30,068 nt of DNA from a virus: positions 1 to 30,068 of IMG/VR virus record IMGVR_UViG_3300037628_000375; one strand, 5' to 3'. A program made the position numbers and the translations under genes. How positions within the stretch are numbered: position 1 is the first letter of the stretch; the number at the start of each line of letters is the position of its first letter. Shown one piece after another: positions 14,712 to 20,019 of this stretch. A model generated the notes under the pieces. That model had not been told where the DNA came from. It searched no databases and was given only the letters and a program-made list of their open reading frames with translations.

Positions 14712-15386
14712 TTAGTCCTCGCGATAGAACGTGGCGAAGAAGTCGGTGGTCTGCGAGTTGTCGAGGTTGGTCACCGTCGCGCGCCAGCCATCGAAGCCCG
14801 CGTTGGCCGCGAACGTGATGTTGAAATAGCCCTTGTTCGGCGGTCGCCACTGGAGCGGATCGCCGGCCTTGCCGAAGAGGGTCACGCGCCGCGTCGCCAC
14901 GTCGTTGACCACCTCTTCGAGATCGACGCGGTACGGGGCCGACCCCGATACGTCCAACCCCGCGAGCTGCGACGTGGTGCCGCCGAGGTCGGTCGTCCGA
15001 AGCTCCGTCGCGAGCGATGAGGCACCGGCCGCGATCGCCGCGAGGGCTGGCGTATCCACGACCGGGGTCGTGGGCGTGCCCGCTCCGGCGTTCGGATCGG
15101 TGACGTGGATCCGGCCATTCGCATCGACGCGGCCGAGGACGTAGTCGCCATCGGCAGGGGTGAGCGCGGCTGGCGCATCGTCGCGCTCGAAGAGGACGGC
15201 GACGCCGGTATCGGTTGCGCCGGCTACGTCATCCTGTGCCTTGCCGAGATTCGCCGCGGCGGTGCCGGGGGTGACGCTATTCGGAACGACGATTTGCAGA
15301 TCGCCATTCGCATCGACCCCCGCCTCGTTCGCATCGGTCAGCGGATCGGTGATCTTGACTGGCTGGCGGATTCGCTCGTCGGCCAT
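14712..15386 (-). CDS. Virion-surface-like protein A (paralog of 15620-16168 product)
   Basis: 224 residues, Shine-Dalgarno GGGAGG. N-terminus MADERIRQPVKITDPLTDAN, then ANGDLQIVVPNSVTPGTAAA and GRVDANGRIHVTDPNAG, a phage-type repeat. The C-terminal 75 residues (PYRVDLEEVVNDVATRRVTL..., GFDGWRATVTNLDNSQTTDF, FFATFYRED) align with the C-terminus of the 15620-16168 product. Probably a beta-rich surface or fibre protein, but I cannot name a function. Confidence 0.65.
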   Translation of the reverse strand: MADERIRQPVKITDPLTDANEAGVDANGDLQIVVPNSVTPGTAAANLGKAQDDVAGATDTGVAVLFERDDAPAALTPADGDYVLGRVDANGRIHVTDPNAGAGTPTTPVVDTPALAAIAAGASSLATELRTTDLGGTTSQLAGLDVSGSAPYRVDLEEVVNDVATRRVTLFGKAGDPLQWRPPNKGYFNITFAANAGFDGWRATVTNLDNSQTTDFFATFYRED

Positions 15387-15401
15387 GAGGTGAGCCTCCC
15401 G

Positions 15402-15617
15402 TTACTGGGTTGAGCCGTGCGCCTCTTCGAGATCGCGCAGCGTTTGTTCTTGAGCCTCGATCGCCTTGTCCGTCGCCTCGATGTTCTCCTCGGTCTTGAG
15501 CCTGCGGTCTTCCATCTCCAGCAGCTCGTAGCGCTGGCGCTCCTGCGTGGCCTTGAGCTGCGCGATGTTCGCGCGGACCTTCTGAACCGCGAGCTTCGGA
15601 TTTACACCAGAGGGCAC
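15402..15617 (-). CDS. Small coiled-coil protein
   Basis: 71 residues from a GTG at 15617 (MPSGVNPKLAVQKVRANIAQ). The whole length is helical with heptad-like charged residues (QKVRANIAQLKATQERQRYE, TEENIEATDKAIEAQEQTLR), that is, a coiled coil. GAGG lies about 10 nt before the start. The gene starts 3 bp after the stop of the upstream paralog. Possibly an assembly or connector helper. Not recognised. Confidence 0.6.
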   Translation of the reverse strand: MPSGVNPKLAVQKVRANIAQLKATQERQRYELLEMEDRRLKTEENIEATDKAIEAQEQTLRDLEEAHGSTQ

Positions 15618-15619
15618 GA

Positions 15620-16168
15620 TCAGGCGACCTCGTCGTAGTAGAACGTGCCGTACATATCCGCGCCGACGGTTCCGGTGTCGAGCGCGGTGAAGAGCATGCG
15701 GAAGCCATCGAAGCCGGCGCCCGCGTCCTGAGCTTGGGTCACGAAGTCCTTGTGCGGCATGATCCACTTCACCTCGCCATGCCAGCCGAACCGCGTATCG
15801 CGCGTGGTTGCGACGCCGTTGAGCACGGTCTGCAGCTCGACCTTGAACGGCCGAGACGAGACGGCGATCGCGAGCATCAGCTTTCCGGTGAGGCCGGCGT
15901 TGATCTGCGCGCTATCGACCGAGCCGGTGCCACCGGGCACGACGGTCGCCACCGAAGCGGCGAACACGACCGGGGCATCGAGCGCCGACTGCCGAACGAC
16001 CAGCCCGTAGTCAGCTGCGGCCGGATCGGTGTTGATGACGCGCGCGATCTCTGCGAGCAGCGCACCCGCGATCTGCATGCGCTCGCGATGGCGAAGGCTT
16101 GCAAGCTCTTCGGTGTCTAGCTCTTTCCCTGATCCGTCGGCCGGAAGCCGGATGAAACTGTCAGCCAT
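15620..16168 (-). CDS. Virion-surface-like protein B (paralog of 14712-15386 product)
   Basis: 182 residues. N-terminus MADSFIRLPADGSGKELDTE, then SLRHRERMQIAGALLAEIAR. The C-terminal half (PFKVELQTVLNGVATTRDTR, HKDFVTQAQDAGAGFDGFRM, LFTALDTGTVGADMYGTFYY) is homologous to protein A. Identical elements include GFDG[FW]R and [MF][YF][AG]TFY. ATG overlaps the terS stop by 1 bp (TGATG), so the gene is coupled to packaging genes. A virion role is likely. Confidence 0.65.
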   Translation of the reverse strand: MADSFIRLPADGSGKELDTEELASLRHRERMQIAGALLAEIARVINTDPAAADYGLVVRQSALDAPVVFAASVATVVPGGTGSVDSAQINAGLTGKLMLAIAVSSRPFKVELQTVLNGVATTRDTRFGWHGEVKWIMPHKDFVTQAQDAGAGFDGFRMLFTALDTGTVGADMYGTFYYDEVA

Positions 16169-16641
16169 CAGCCGTCTCCGTTGGCCTTGCTCCTGATGTA
16201 CGCGGAGAGCTTATCTTCGAGGAGCGGGCGCAGCTCTTGGTTGATCTCGATGGGTCCGCCATCAGGTCCGCTCAGCTCGACGGCCTTGACTCGACGATGC
16301 CCGCACTCCTGCTCCAACAGGTGGATGATGATTCGCGCGTTGCCTTGCGAGGCCGCGCGGGTCGCCCACCCGTTCACCATGCGCTTGCGATCGCCTCGCA
16401 TCTGGCGGAACGCATCGTGGAGCTTGCGGTCCTCTGCGAGTCGGGTCTGCAGCGTGCGCCGAGCGATCCCGAGGCAGTCGGCGATCTGCTCGTTGTTGCA
16501 GCCCATCGCGATCAGCGGGCGCACCGCGTCGCGATCGATCTCGACCTTGGGTCGGCCGCGCTTGCCCGTTTTCTTTCGGCGCGCACGGGTGGTCGCGAGA
16601 GCGGTGCCGGTCGCCGTGCGTGCTTTCTTTCGAGCAGCCAT
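16168..16641 (-). CDS. terS: Terminase small subunit
   Basis: 157 residues from an ATG at 16641 (MAARKKARTATGTALATTRA); an upstream TTG at 16755 adds 38 residues of unlikely composition. Residues about 20-75 form a HTH DNA-binding domain: KKTGKRGRPKVEIDRDAVRP, then LIAMGCNNEQIADCLGIARR (helix-turn-helix around MGCNNEQIADCLGIARRTLQ). The middle, KHDAFRQMRGDRKRMVNGWA, and ARIIIHLLEQECGHRR form the oligomerisation helices. It binds the packaging initiation site and recruits TerL. No clear Shine-Dalgarno is visible, so the start is uncertain. Confidence 0.75.
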   Translation of the reverse strand: MAARKKARTATGTALATTRARRKKTGKRGRPKVEIDRDAVRPLIAMGCNNEQIADCLGIARRTLQTRLAEDRKLHDAFRQMRGDRKRMVNGWATRAASQGNARIIIHLLEQECGHRRVKAVELSGPDGGPIEINQELRPLLEDKLSAYIRSKANGDG

Positions 16642-16823
16642 CGCGGGTTTATCTGCACTCCTGAAGCGGCCCCATAGGGCGAGTGCAACAAACCCCCCAA
16701 CCGGGGCAGCGATCCGATGGTTGCAGATCGAACCACGTCGGCTGAGAGACGTCAAGTTCTGCGTCGCAGCACCACTCAGGTAATCTCGCGGTCAACGCTC
16801 AGCTCCCATCAGCCCCGCTCAGG
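16642..16823 (-). other. Non-coding region upstream of terS with repeat copies
   Basis: 180 bp with no convincing gene. It holds two copies of the ACCTGAG-type repeat (minus strand of 16808-16827 and 16766-16784, 42 bp apart) and a G-rich stretch (16690s). This could include a late promoter, a packaging recognition site, or terS regulatory sequences. I cannot identify a clear sigma70 -10 and -35 pair. Confidence 0.4.
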
Positions 16824-16827
16824 TTAG
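16808..16827 (-). repeat. ATCAGCYCCGCTCAGGTTRG repeat, copy upstream of terS
   Basis: Forward strand reads ATCAGCCCCGCTCAGGTTAG. A degenerate copy (CAGCACCACTCAGGTAAT) lies 42 bp nearer terS at 16766-16784. Could be recognised by TerS or by a regulator. Confidence 0.5.
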
Positions 16828-17126
16828 AACAGGTTTTCTCGCCGCTCGTGACCCTGAGAGATCTTCTGCGTGCAGCCGGGACGTGCGGCGACGGTCTGCT
16901 CGCTCTCGATGGAAGGCGCGGCGATCGGCGCGGTGGTAGTCATGTGGCGCGCGCGGAACTTCTCTAGGTCCGCCTCTGCGATGCGGAAGCGCCCGCCGAA
17001 CTTCGAGACGGACGGCGTCTTGAAGGCGCGCAGCAACCCGGCTCTGATGTACTTCCGCAGGGTCTGCTCGTGCACGCCGATGCGGCCCGCCGCCTGCTGC
17101 AGCGTGAGCGTCGAGCTAGGCCGCAT
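16824..17126 (-). CDS. MerR / excisionase-type HTH protein
   Basis: 100 residues starting MRPSSTLTLQQAAGRIGVHE. The opening is the helix-turn-helix_17 / excisionase-type pattern, LTLQQAAGRIGVHEQTLRKY, followed by a wing-like GGRFRIAEADLEKFRARHM. DNA-binding regulator (or Xis-like factor). ATG overlaps the upstream stop by 11 bp. The C-terminal 40 residues are disordered. No integrase is visible, so a regulatory role for late genes is as likely as excision. Confidence 0.75.
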   Translation of the reverse strand: MRPSSTLTLQQAAGRIGVHEQTLRKYIRAGLLRAFKTPSVSKFGGRFRIAEADLEKFRARHMTTTAPIAAPSIESEQTVAARPGCTQKISQGHERRENLF

Positions 17127-17481
17127 ACAGATCCGCCAGCGCCTGCGGCGGGCGCATCTCGAAGTGCTCGAACCAGCCGGAGACGATCCCGCGCTGCACG
17201 GTCCACCACGTGCGCCCGCAGAGCCCGCAGATCACGAGGATCTGCAGCCGCCTCCGGTTCTCGGTCACGTAGCGGCCCGACTCGGAGACGATCCCCACGG
17301 CGACCTCGAAGTGCTCCAGCGAATCGGCCCCATCGGCGAAGGCCTCGACCTCGCCGCTGGTGACCGCGCGGCTGAAGCTGGCCATGCGGTGCCTCGGGGT
17401 GAAGCGCCACGGCGGATGATCCGCGCGGCAGCCGATGCACCGGGCTCGGAGTGTTCCACGTGGCACATCGGCCTCCGGCAT
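17116..17481 (-). CDS. Zinc-ribbon-like protein
   Basis: 121 residues. CIGC (C15, C18) and CGLCGRTWW (C85, C88) are the metal-binding pairs, 67 residues apart, with a folded region between (SRAVTSGEVEAFADGADSLE, RYVTENRRRLQILV). An ATG at 17481 directly follows the upstream stop. A GTG five codons downstream has a better-placed GGAGG, so the real start may be there. Function unknown. A 23-bp near-palindromic repeat lies in the first codons. Confidence 0.65.
   Translation of the reverse strand: MPEADVPRGTLRARCIGCRADHPPWRFTPRHRMASFSRAVTSGEVEAFADGADSLEHFEVAVGIVSESGRYVTENRRRLQILVICGLCGRTWWTVQRGIVSGWFEHFEMRPPQALADLYAA
17444..17466. repeat. parS-like near-palindrome, copy 1
   Basis: GTGTTCCACGTGGCACAT centre at about 17459 with imperfect inverted arms (GTGTTCC / GGCACAT). 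The 23-bp sequence shared with copy 2 at 18162-18184 begins GCTCGGAGTGTTCC. The core TGTTCCACGTGGCACA has 13 of 16 matches to the chromosomal parS consensus TGTTTCACGTGAAACA. Confidence 0.5.
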
Positions 17482-17482
17482 C

Positions 17483-17767
17483 TCAGTTGAGCGCCCCGCC
17501 TTCCCCGTCGCCTCGCCCCTCGCCGCTATCGGTCACGGGCTGTTTCTCGCGCGCGCGCACCGGCCACCCGGGTCTTTTCACCTCGCCCACCGCCACGATC
17601 GAGCGATGCAGGTAGACCACGAAGACGGCGCCGCCCGGCTTGCCGGTCTTGCGATCGATCGTCGGGCACGGCCCGAGCACGGAGATCTGCGACCAGCCTT
17701 GCTTTTCCCAATGGTTCATCGCCGCCTCGTCGGGCGGCTCGGGACCGATCACCCTCGCCCAGCTCAT
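17483..17767 (-). CDS. Hypothetical protein (94 aa)
   Basis: 94 residues from ATG at 17767 (MSWARVIGPEPPDEAAMNHW), overlapping the upstream stop (ATGA). A Shine-Dalgarno-like AGGGG lies about 8 nt upstream. Middle (GWSQISVLGPCPTIDRKTGK, then GAVFVVYLHRSIVAVGEVKR) looks like an alpha/beta small domain. The C-terminus is Gly/Glu-rich and disordered. Not recognised. Confidence 0.65.
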   Translation of the reverse strand: MSWARVIGPEPPDEAAMNHWEKQGWSQISVLGPCPTIDRKTGKPGGAVFVVYLHRSIVAVGEVKRPGWPVRAREKQPVTDSGEGRGDGEGGALN

Positions 17768-18324
17768 GCCGGTGCCCCTTTCATTCCGCGCGCCTGCAGC
17801 TCGTCGTTGATCGCGCGGCGCGCATCCGTCACGACCCTGCGGACGCCCCATTCGGTCCAGCCGCCCGGGCGCGGACCGCGACCCCCCCACGGCGGGATCG
17901 AGCGCGGCCAGCGCTTCGTCGCCTCTTTCGCGACCGACTCGTAGCAACCGACGTTCTCGTAGAGATAAAGCAACAGGTAGATCCGCTTCTCGCGCAGCTG
18001 CAGCTTCGAGAGGATCGCCCCGTAGTCCGCCATCAGCGCGCGGAGATCGCCGCCGATGTCGCCGTGCCGGCTGGACTGGAATTCGTTGCGGAGCAGGAAG
18101 GCCACGTCCACCGGCCACGATGCCTCGCAGCCCGAGCAGACGTAGCGGATGGCCTTGGTCCGCTCGGAGTGTTCCTCGTGGAACACCGTGCCCGCGCAGC
18201 TCGCGCAGCGGTCGCCGAAGACCAACCCGCGCTCGGCGATCGCATTGCGGCCAGCGGGCGCCCCGAGCTTTTCTTTCAGCTCTAGGTAGCGCCAGAGCAC
18301 CGCATCAGGCGAACCGATGATCAC
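17764..18324 (-). CDS. Zn-ribbon plus HTH-like regulator candidate
   Basis: 186 residues from GTG at 18324; upstream extension codons look non-coding. Cys pairs CASC (C40, C43) and CSGC (C63, C66) make a zinc ribbon. The C-terminal half has KLQLREKRIYLLLYLYENVG, then CYESVAKEATKRWP and GGWTEWGVRRVVTDARRAIN, a plausible HTH with recognition helix. This domain pair fits a transcription factor, possibly for late genes, but the family is not recognised. Copy 2 of the 23-bp repeat lies in its coding region. Confidence 0.6.
   Translation of the reverse strand: MIIGSPDAVLWRYLELKEKLGAPAGRNAIAERGLVFGDRCASCAGTVFHEEHSERTKAIRYVCSGCEASWPVDVAFLLRNEFQSSRHGDIGGDLRALMADYGAILSKLQLREKRIYLLLYLYENVGCYESVAKEATKRWPRSIPPWGGRGPRPGGWTEWGVRRVVTDARRAINDELQARGMKGAPA
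18162..18184. repeat. parS-like near-palindrome, copy 2
   Basis: GTGTTCCTCGTGGAACAC (18169-18186) has perfect 7-bp arms (GTGTTCC / GGAACAC) around TCGT. Over 23 bp it matches copy 1 at 21 positions. Both copies are in coding sequence, but in different frames, so the conservation is at DNA level. Confidence 0.5.
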
Positions 18325-18336
18325 GCGCGCGAGGCT

Positions 18337-18356
18337 ATCAGCTCCGCTCAGGTTGG
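18337..18356 (-). repeat. ATCAGCYCCGCTCAGGTTRG repeat, copy upstream of 18324 gene
   Basis: Forward strand reads ATCAGCTCCGCTCAGGTTGG, 18 of 20 identical to the copy at 16808-16827 near terS. It lies 12 bp upstream of the GTG of the Zn-ribbon/HTH gene on the minus strand. A weaker copy is at 18498-18519 (CTCAGCTCGCGCAGGTTAG). Confidence 0.5.
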
Positions 18357-18568
18357 TCGAGCACGAAGAGCCCCGGCCACCGCAGGGTGCGACCCGTTGG
18401 CGACCGGGGCAGTAAGCGCGAGGCGCGTGGGCATCCACCGCGGCGGGCCTGCGACCTCGCTACCCGTCGGGCTCACGCCGAGAGCATAGCGTTGCGCGCT
18501 CAGCTCGCGCAGGTTAGCGTTCCGGATCTCACCCCCCACGGAGTTTGCGTGGCGACGCGCGAGGCTCC

Positions 18569-18613
18569 TCCGCCCGGCGAGCACCCTTGAATCCCAAACG
18601 CTCGCCGGGCGGA
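18569..18613 (-). terminator. 14-bp inverted repeat after 18628 gene (terminator-like hairpin)
   Basis: Perfect arms (18569-18582 and 18600-18613; minus strand TCCGCCCGGCGAGC...) with a 17-nt loop. It is placed 15 bp after the stop of the 57-residue gene. There is no U-run, so it may be a Rho-assisted or mRNA-stabilising hairpin rather than an intrinsic terminator. Confidence 0.45.
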
Positions 18614-18627
18614 TCGCGCCAGCCCGG

Positions 18628-18801
18628 TCACCCCCCGCGCTGATCCGCTTTCGGCTTGCAGGCGCGGTGCAGCTTCTCGAACGCGCGCGCCGCGGCGACC
18701 CAGACCGCGATCGATGCGGGCAGCTGCAGCGCATCGCGCGCGCCGCAGCGCCGGCACTCGAACGAGAGATCTTCCTGCCGCGTGACGATCCAATCGGTCA
18801 C
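18628..18801 (-). CDS. Small Zn-finger protein
   Basis: 57 residues from GTG at 18801, whose GTGA overlaps the upstream stop. VTDWIVTRQEDLSFECRRCG contains the first Cys pair (CRRC), followed by an LPASIAVWVAAARAFEKLHR helix and C near the end (RACKPKAD). This resembles small phage C2-type zinc finger proteins with the second ligands further along. Too short for most searches, but coding is supported by coupling and composition. Confidence 0.6.
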   Translation of the reverse strand: MTDWIVTRQEDLSFECRRCGARDALQLPASIAVWVAAARAFEKLHRACKPKADQRGG

Positions 18802-19196
18802 GCCTGATCCCCGTGCTCTTTCCACCACTTCGCGCCCCACCGTTCGACCATCGCTTCGTGCCCGGTCATGGCTTCGGCCCACGTCGAATGCCGCTCGCAG
18901 TCCAGATCGTCGCCTAGCGTCCAGTGGCCATCGGGCATCCACTCGGTCGGCTCGCGCCATTCGCGCGCGTTGGCGAAGACCATCGTCTCATACAAGAGCG
19001 GCGGACCGGCCCAACCGAAGTTGTGATCCAGCCCGAGGAAGACCGTCGAAACCCACGGGCCCTCGACTTCGCCGCGGCGGATCTGCGTCTGCCGGATCAC
19101 CCGGTCGCGATGGCGCTCGAACCACTCGGCCCAAGTGAAGAGATCGACTTCGATCTCCTGCGGCGGGATCTCGTCCGAAAGAATCCAGTGCTTCAC
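18798..19196 (-). CDS. Conserved phage hypothetical protein
   Basis: 132 residues from GTG at 19196. No Shine-Dalgarno, but the upstream gene stops 7 bp earlier, suggesting coupling. Sequence MKHWILSDEIPPQEIEVDLF, then WAEWFERHRDRVIRQTQIRR, VSTVFLGLDHNFGWAGPPLL, YETMVFANAREWR and STWAEAMTGHEAMVERWG. The block VSTVFLGLDHNFG-x-x-GPPLL-[FY]-ETMVF is a hallmark of a family widespread in phages, with unknown function. Likely not essential for virions. Confidence 0.75.
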   Translation of the reverse strand: MKHWILSDEIPPQEIEVDLFTWAEWFERHRDRVIRQTQIRRGEVEGPWVSTVFLGLDHNFGWAGPPLLYETMVFANAREWREPTEWMPDGHWTLGDDLDCERHSTWAEAMTGHEAMVERWGAKWWKEHGDQA

Positions 19197-19202
19197 CGCG
19201 CG

Positions 19203-19439
19203 CTAGGCGGCAGCGAGCTTCCCGTTGTAGCGCCAGATCGTTCGCGTGACGGAGGGCCCGAGCAGATCCTCGTAGCCGACTTCGCCATTGGTCGCGCGCA
19301 CGATCTTCGCAGCATTGCGGAGCGTCGGCGGAAGGCCGTCGTTCGTGATCCGGTTGATCGAGCTTTGCGGGATCTTGAGTCGCCGCGCCGCTTCGTACTG
19401 ACTGATCTTCTGCCTGCGGAGCCAACGGTTCAACGTCAT
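19203..19439 (-). CDS. Cro-like HTH repressor
   Basis: 78 residues from ATG at 19439 (MTLNRWLRRQKISQYEAARR). XRE-type HTH: ISQYEAARRLKIPQSSINRI, with Q-x-x-x-A-x-x-L and recognition helix PQSSINRITN, then GLPPTLRNAAKIVRATN. There is no C-terminal self-cleavage domain, so it is a one-domain Cro-like regulator. No Shine-Dalgarno lies upstream; a -10-like TATCAT (19451-19446) sits 6 bp from the ATG, implying a leaderless mRNA, as for lambda cI from PRM. An ATCGG-N4-CCGAT element lies just behind the -10. It faces away from the plus-strand early promoter and is a good candidate for the regulator of all these elements. Confidence 0.75.
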   Translation of the reverse strand: MTLNRWLRRQKISQYEAARRLKIPQSSINRITNDGLPPTLRNAAKIVRATNGEVGYEDLLGPSVTRTIWRYNGKLAAA

Positions 19440-19456
19440 GCGCGGATGATAGCTCA

Positions 19457-19470
19457 ATCGGCTGCCCGAT
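19457..19470. promoter_or_regulatory. Operator O1 at the repressor promoter
   Basis: ATCGG-CTGC-CCGAT, perfect 5-bp arms with 4-nt spacer, 6 bp behind the repressor -10 (TATCAT, 19446-19451, minus strand). It lies between the -10 and the weak -35 region, consistent with autoregulation. Confidence 0.6.
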
Positions 19471-19923
19471 CGCCACGGAGCAGCTGACCGCCGCGCGCTC
19501 GCGCAGGCCGAAGAGCCGAGCGCGGTTGCGGGCCCGGCAAGGGCAACCGGGGGCGAGCGCGCGCCCGGATCGAGGGCGCCGAGGAGCGGACCGCCGCGCC
19601 GGGCGCGCTGACCAGCGGGACCGCCGCAGAGGCTCGCCCGAGGGCGTTTTCGCGACCACCGGGCGTTCTCTCGGGGCCCATGTGGAGATGCGAAGGCCGA
19701 GGCGAACGCTCGGTAGGGGCCATCCTCGGGGCCGTCCTACCTGCCTACTCGGGCACCAGCTGCCGGCCGCGCTCCCTGCCGCGCAGCGCTCGCGAGGGCG
19801 CCGATCTGAAAGACCACCAACGGGCGTAGAAATCTCTGCCTAGTTGCTGAGCATTCCGGAAGGTTCGCCGCCAACTGCCCGGAATCGGGGCCGAAACGGC
19901 GTCGCCGCAGGTTGGAGAAATCT

Positions 19924-19937
19924 ATCGGATTTCCGAG
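19924..19937. promoter_or_regulatory. Operator O2 upstream of P0
   Basis: ATCGG-ATTT-CCGAG, one mismatch from a perfect palindrome, with the same 5-4-5 geometry. It ends 8 bp before the P0 -35 box. Confidence 0.55.
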
Positions 19938-19944
19938 GATTCGC

Positions 19945-19994
19945 TTGCCCTTTCTCACTGGTTAGCCGATAGTCCCTTTATCGGATATCCGATA
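19945..19994 (+). promoter_or_regulatory. Promoter P0 with operators (early unit 1)
   Basis: TTGCCC (19945-19950), 17-bp spacer, GATAGT (19968-19973). A degenerate element ACTGG-TTAG-CCGAT (19957-19970) overlaps the -10. A perfect 16-bp palindrome TATCGGATATCCGATA (19979-19994) covers the expected +1. Transcription would start about 30-40 bp before the DUF932 gene. Confidence 0.75.
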
Positions 19995-20019
19995 GATCAA
20001 CCCTCAACAGGAGAACGAA

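Larger units (their letters stand above)
18325..18627 (-). other. Non-coding region with hairpin and repeat copies
   Basis: 303 bp with no convincing gene on either strand. Contents: a 14-bp perfect inverted repeat (18569-18582 / 18600-18613), the AACCTGAGCGG-type repeat at 18337-18356, and a divergent copy at 18498-18519. It separates the repressor group (18628-19439) from the next minus-strand genes, so it probably contains a terminator and a new promoter, but no clear sigma70 boxes are visible. Confidence 0.5.
19475..20019. other. Control intergenic region
   Basis: About 545 bp between the repressor promoter and the first plus-strand gene. The right 100 bp contain promoter P0 and its operators (19924-19994). 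The left 400 bp (19500-19900) are GC-rich with no convincing gene or repeat. It could hold a replication origin or further regulatory sites, but I see no iterons or AT-rich unwinding region. Confidence 0.5.

Noticed and set aside
18583-18599. tRNA T-loop-like sequence in the loop of the 14-bp inverted repeat
   Set aside because: CTTGAATCCC in the loop superficially resembles a T-arm, but no acceptor, D or anticodon arms can be built around it.
19737-19958. 73-codon minus-strand ORF overlapping P0 operators
   Set aside because: Starts with GTG without a ribosome-binding site, and its translation becomes low complexity (ALASAARQGARPAAGARVGR); it is more likely non-coding control DNA.
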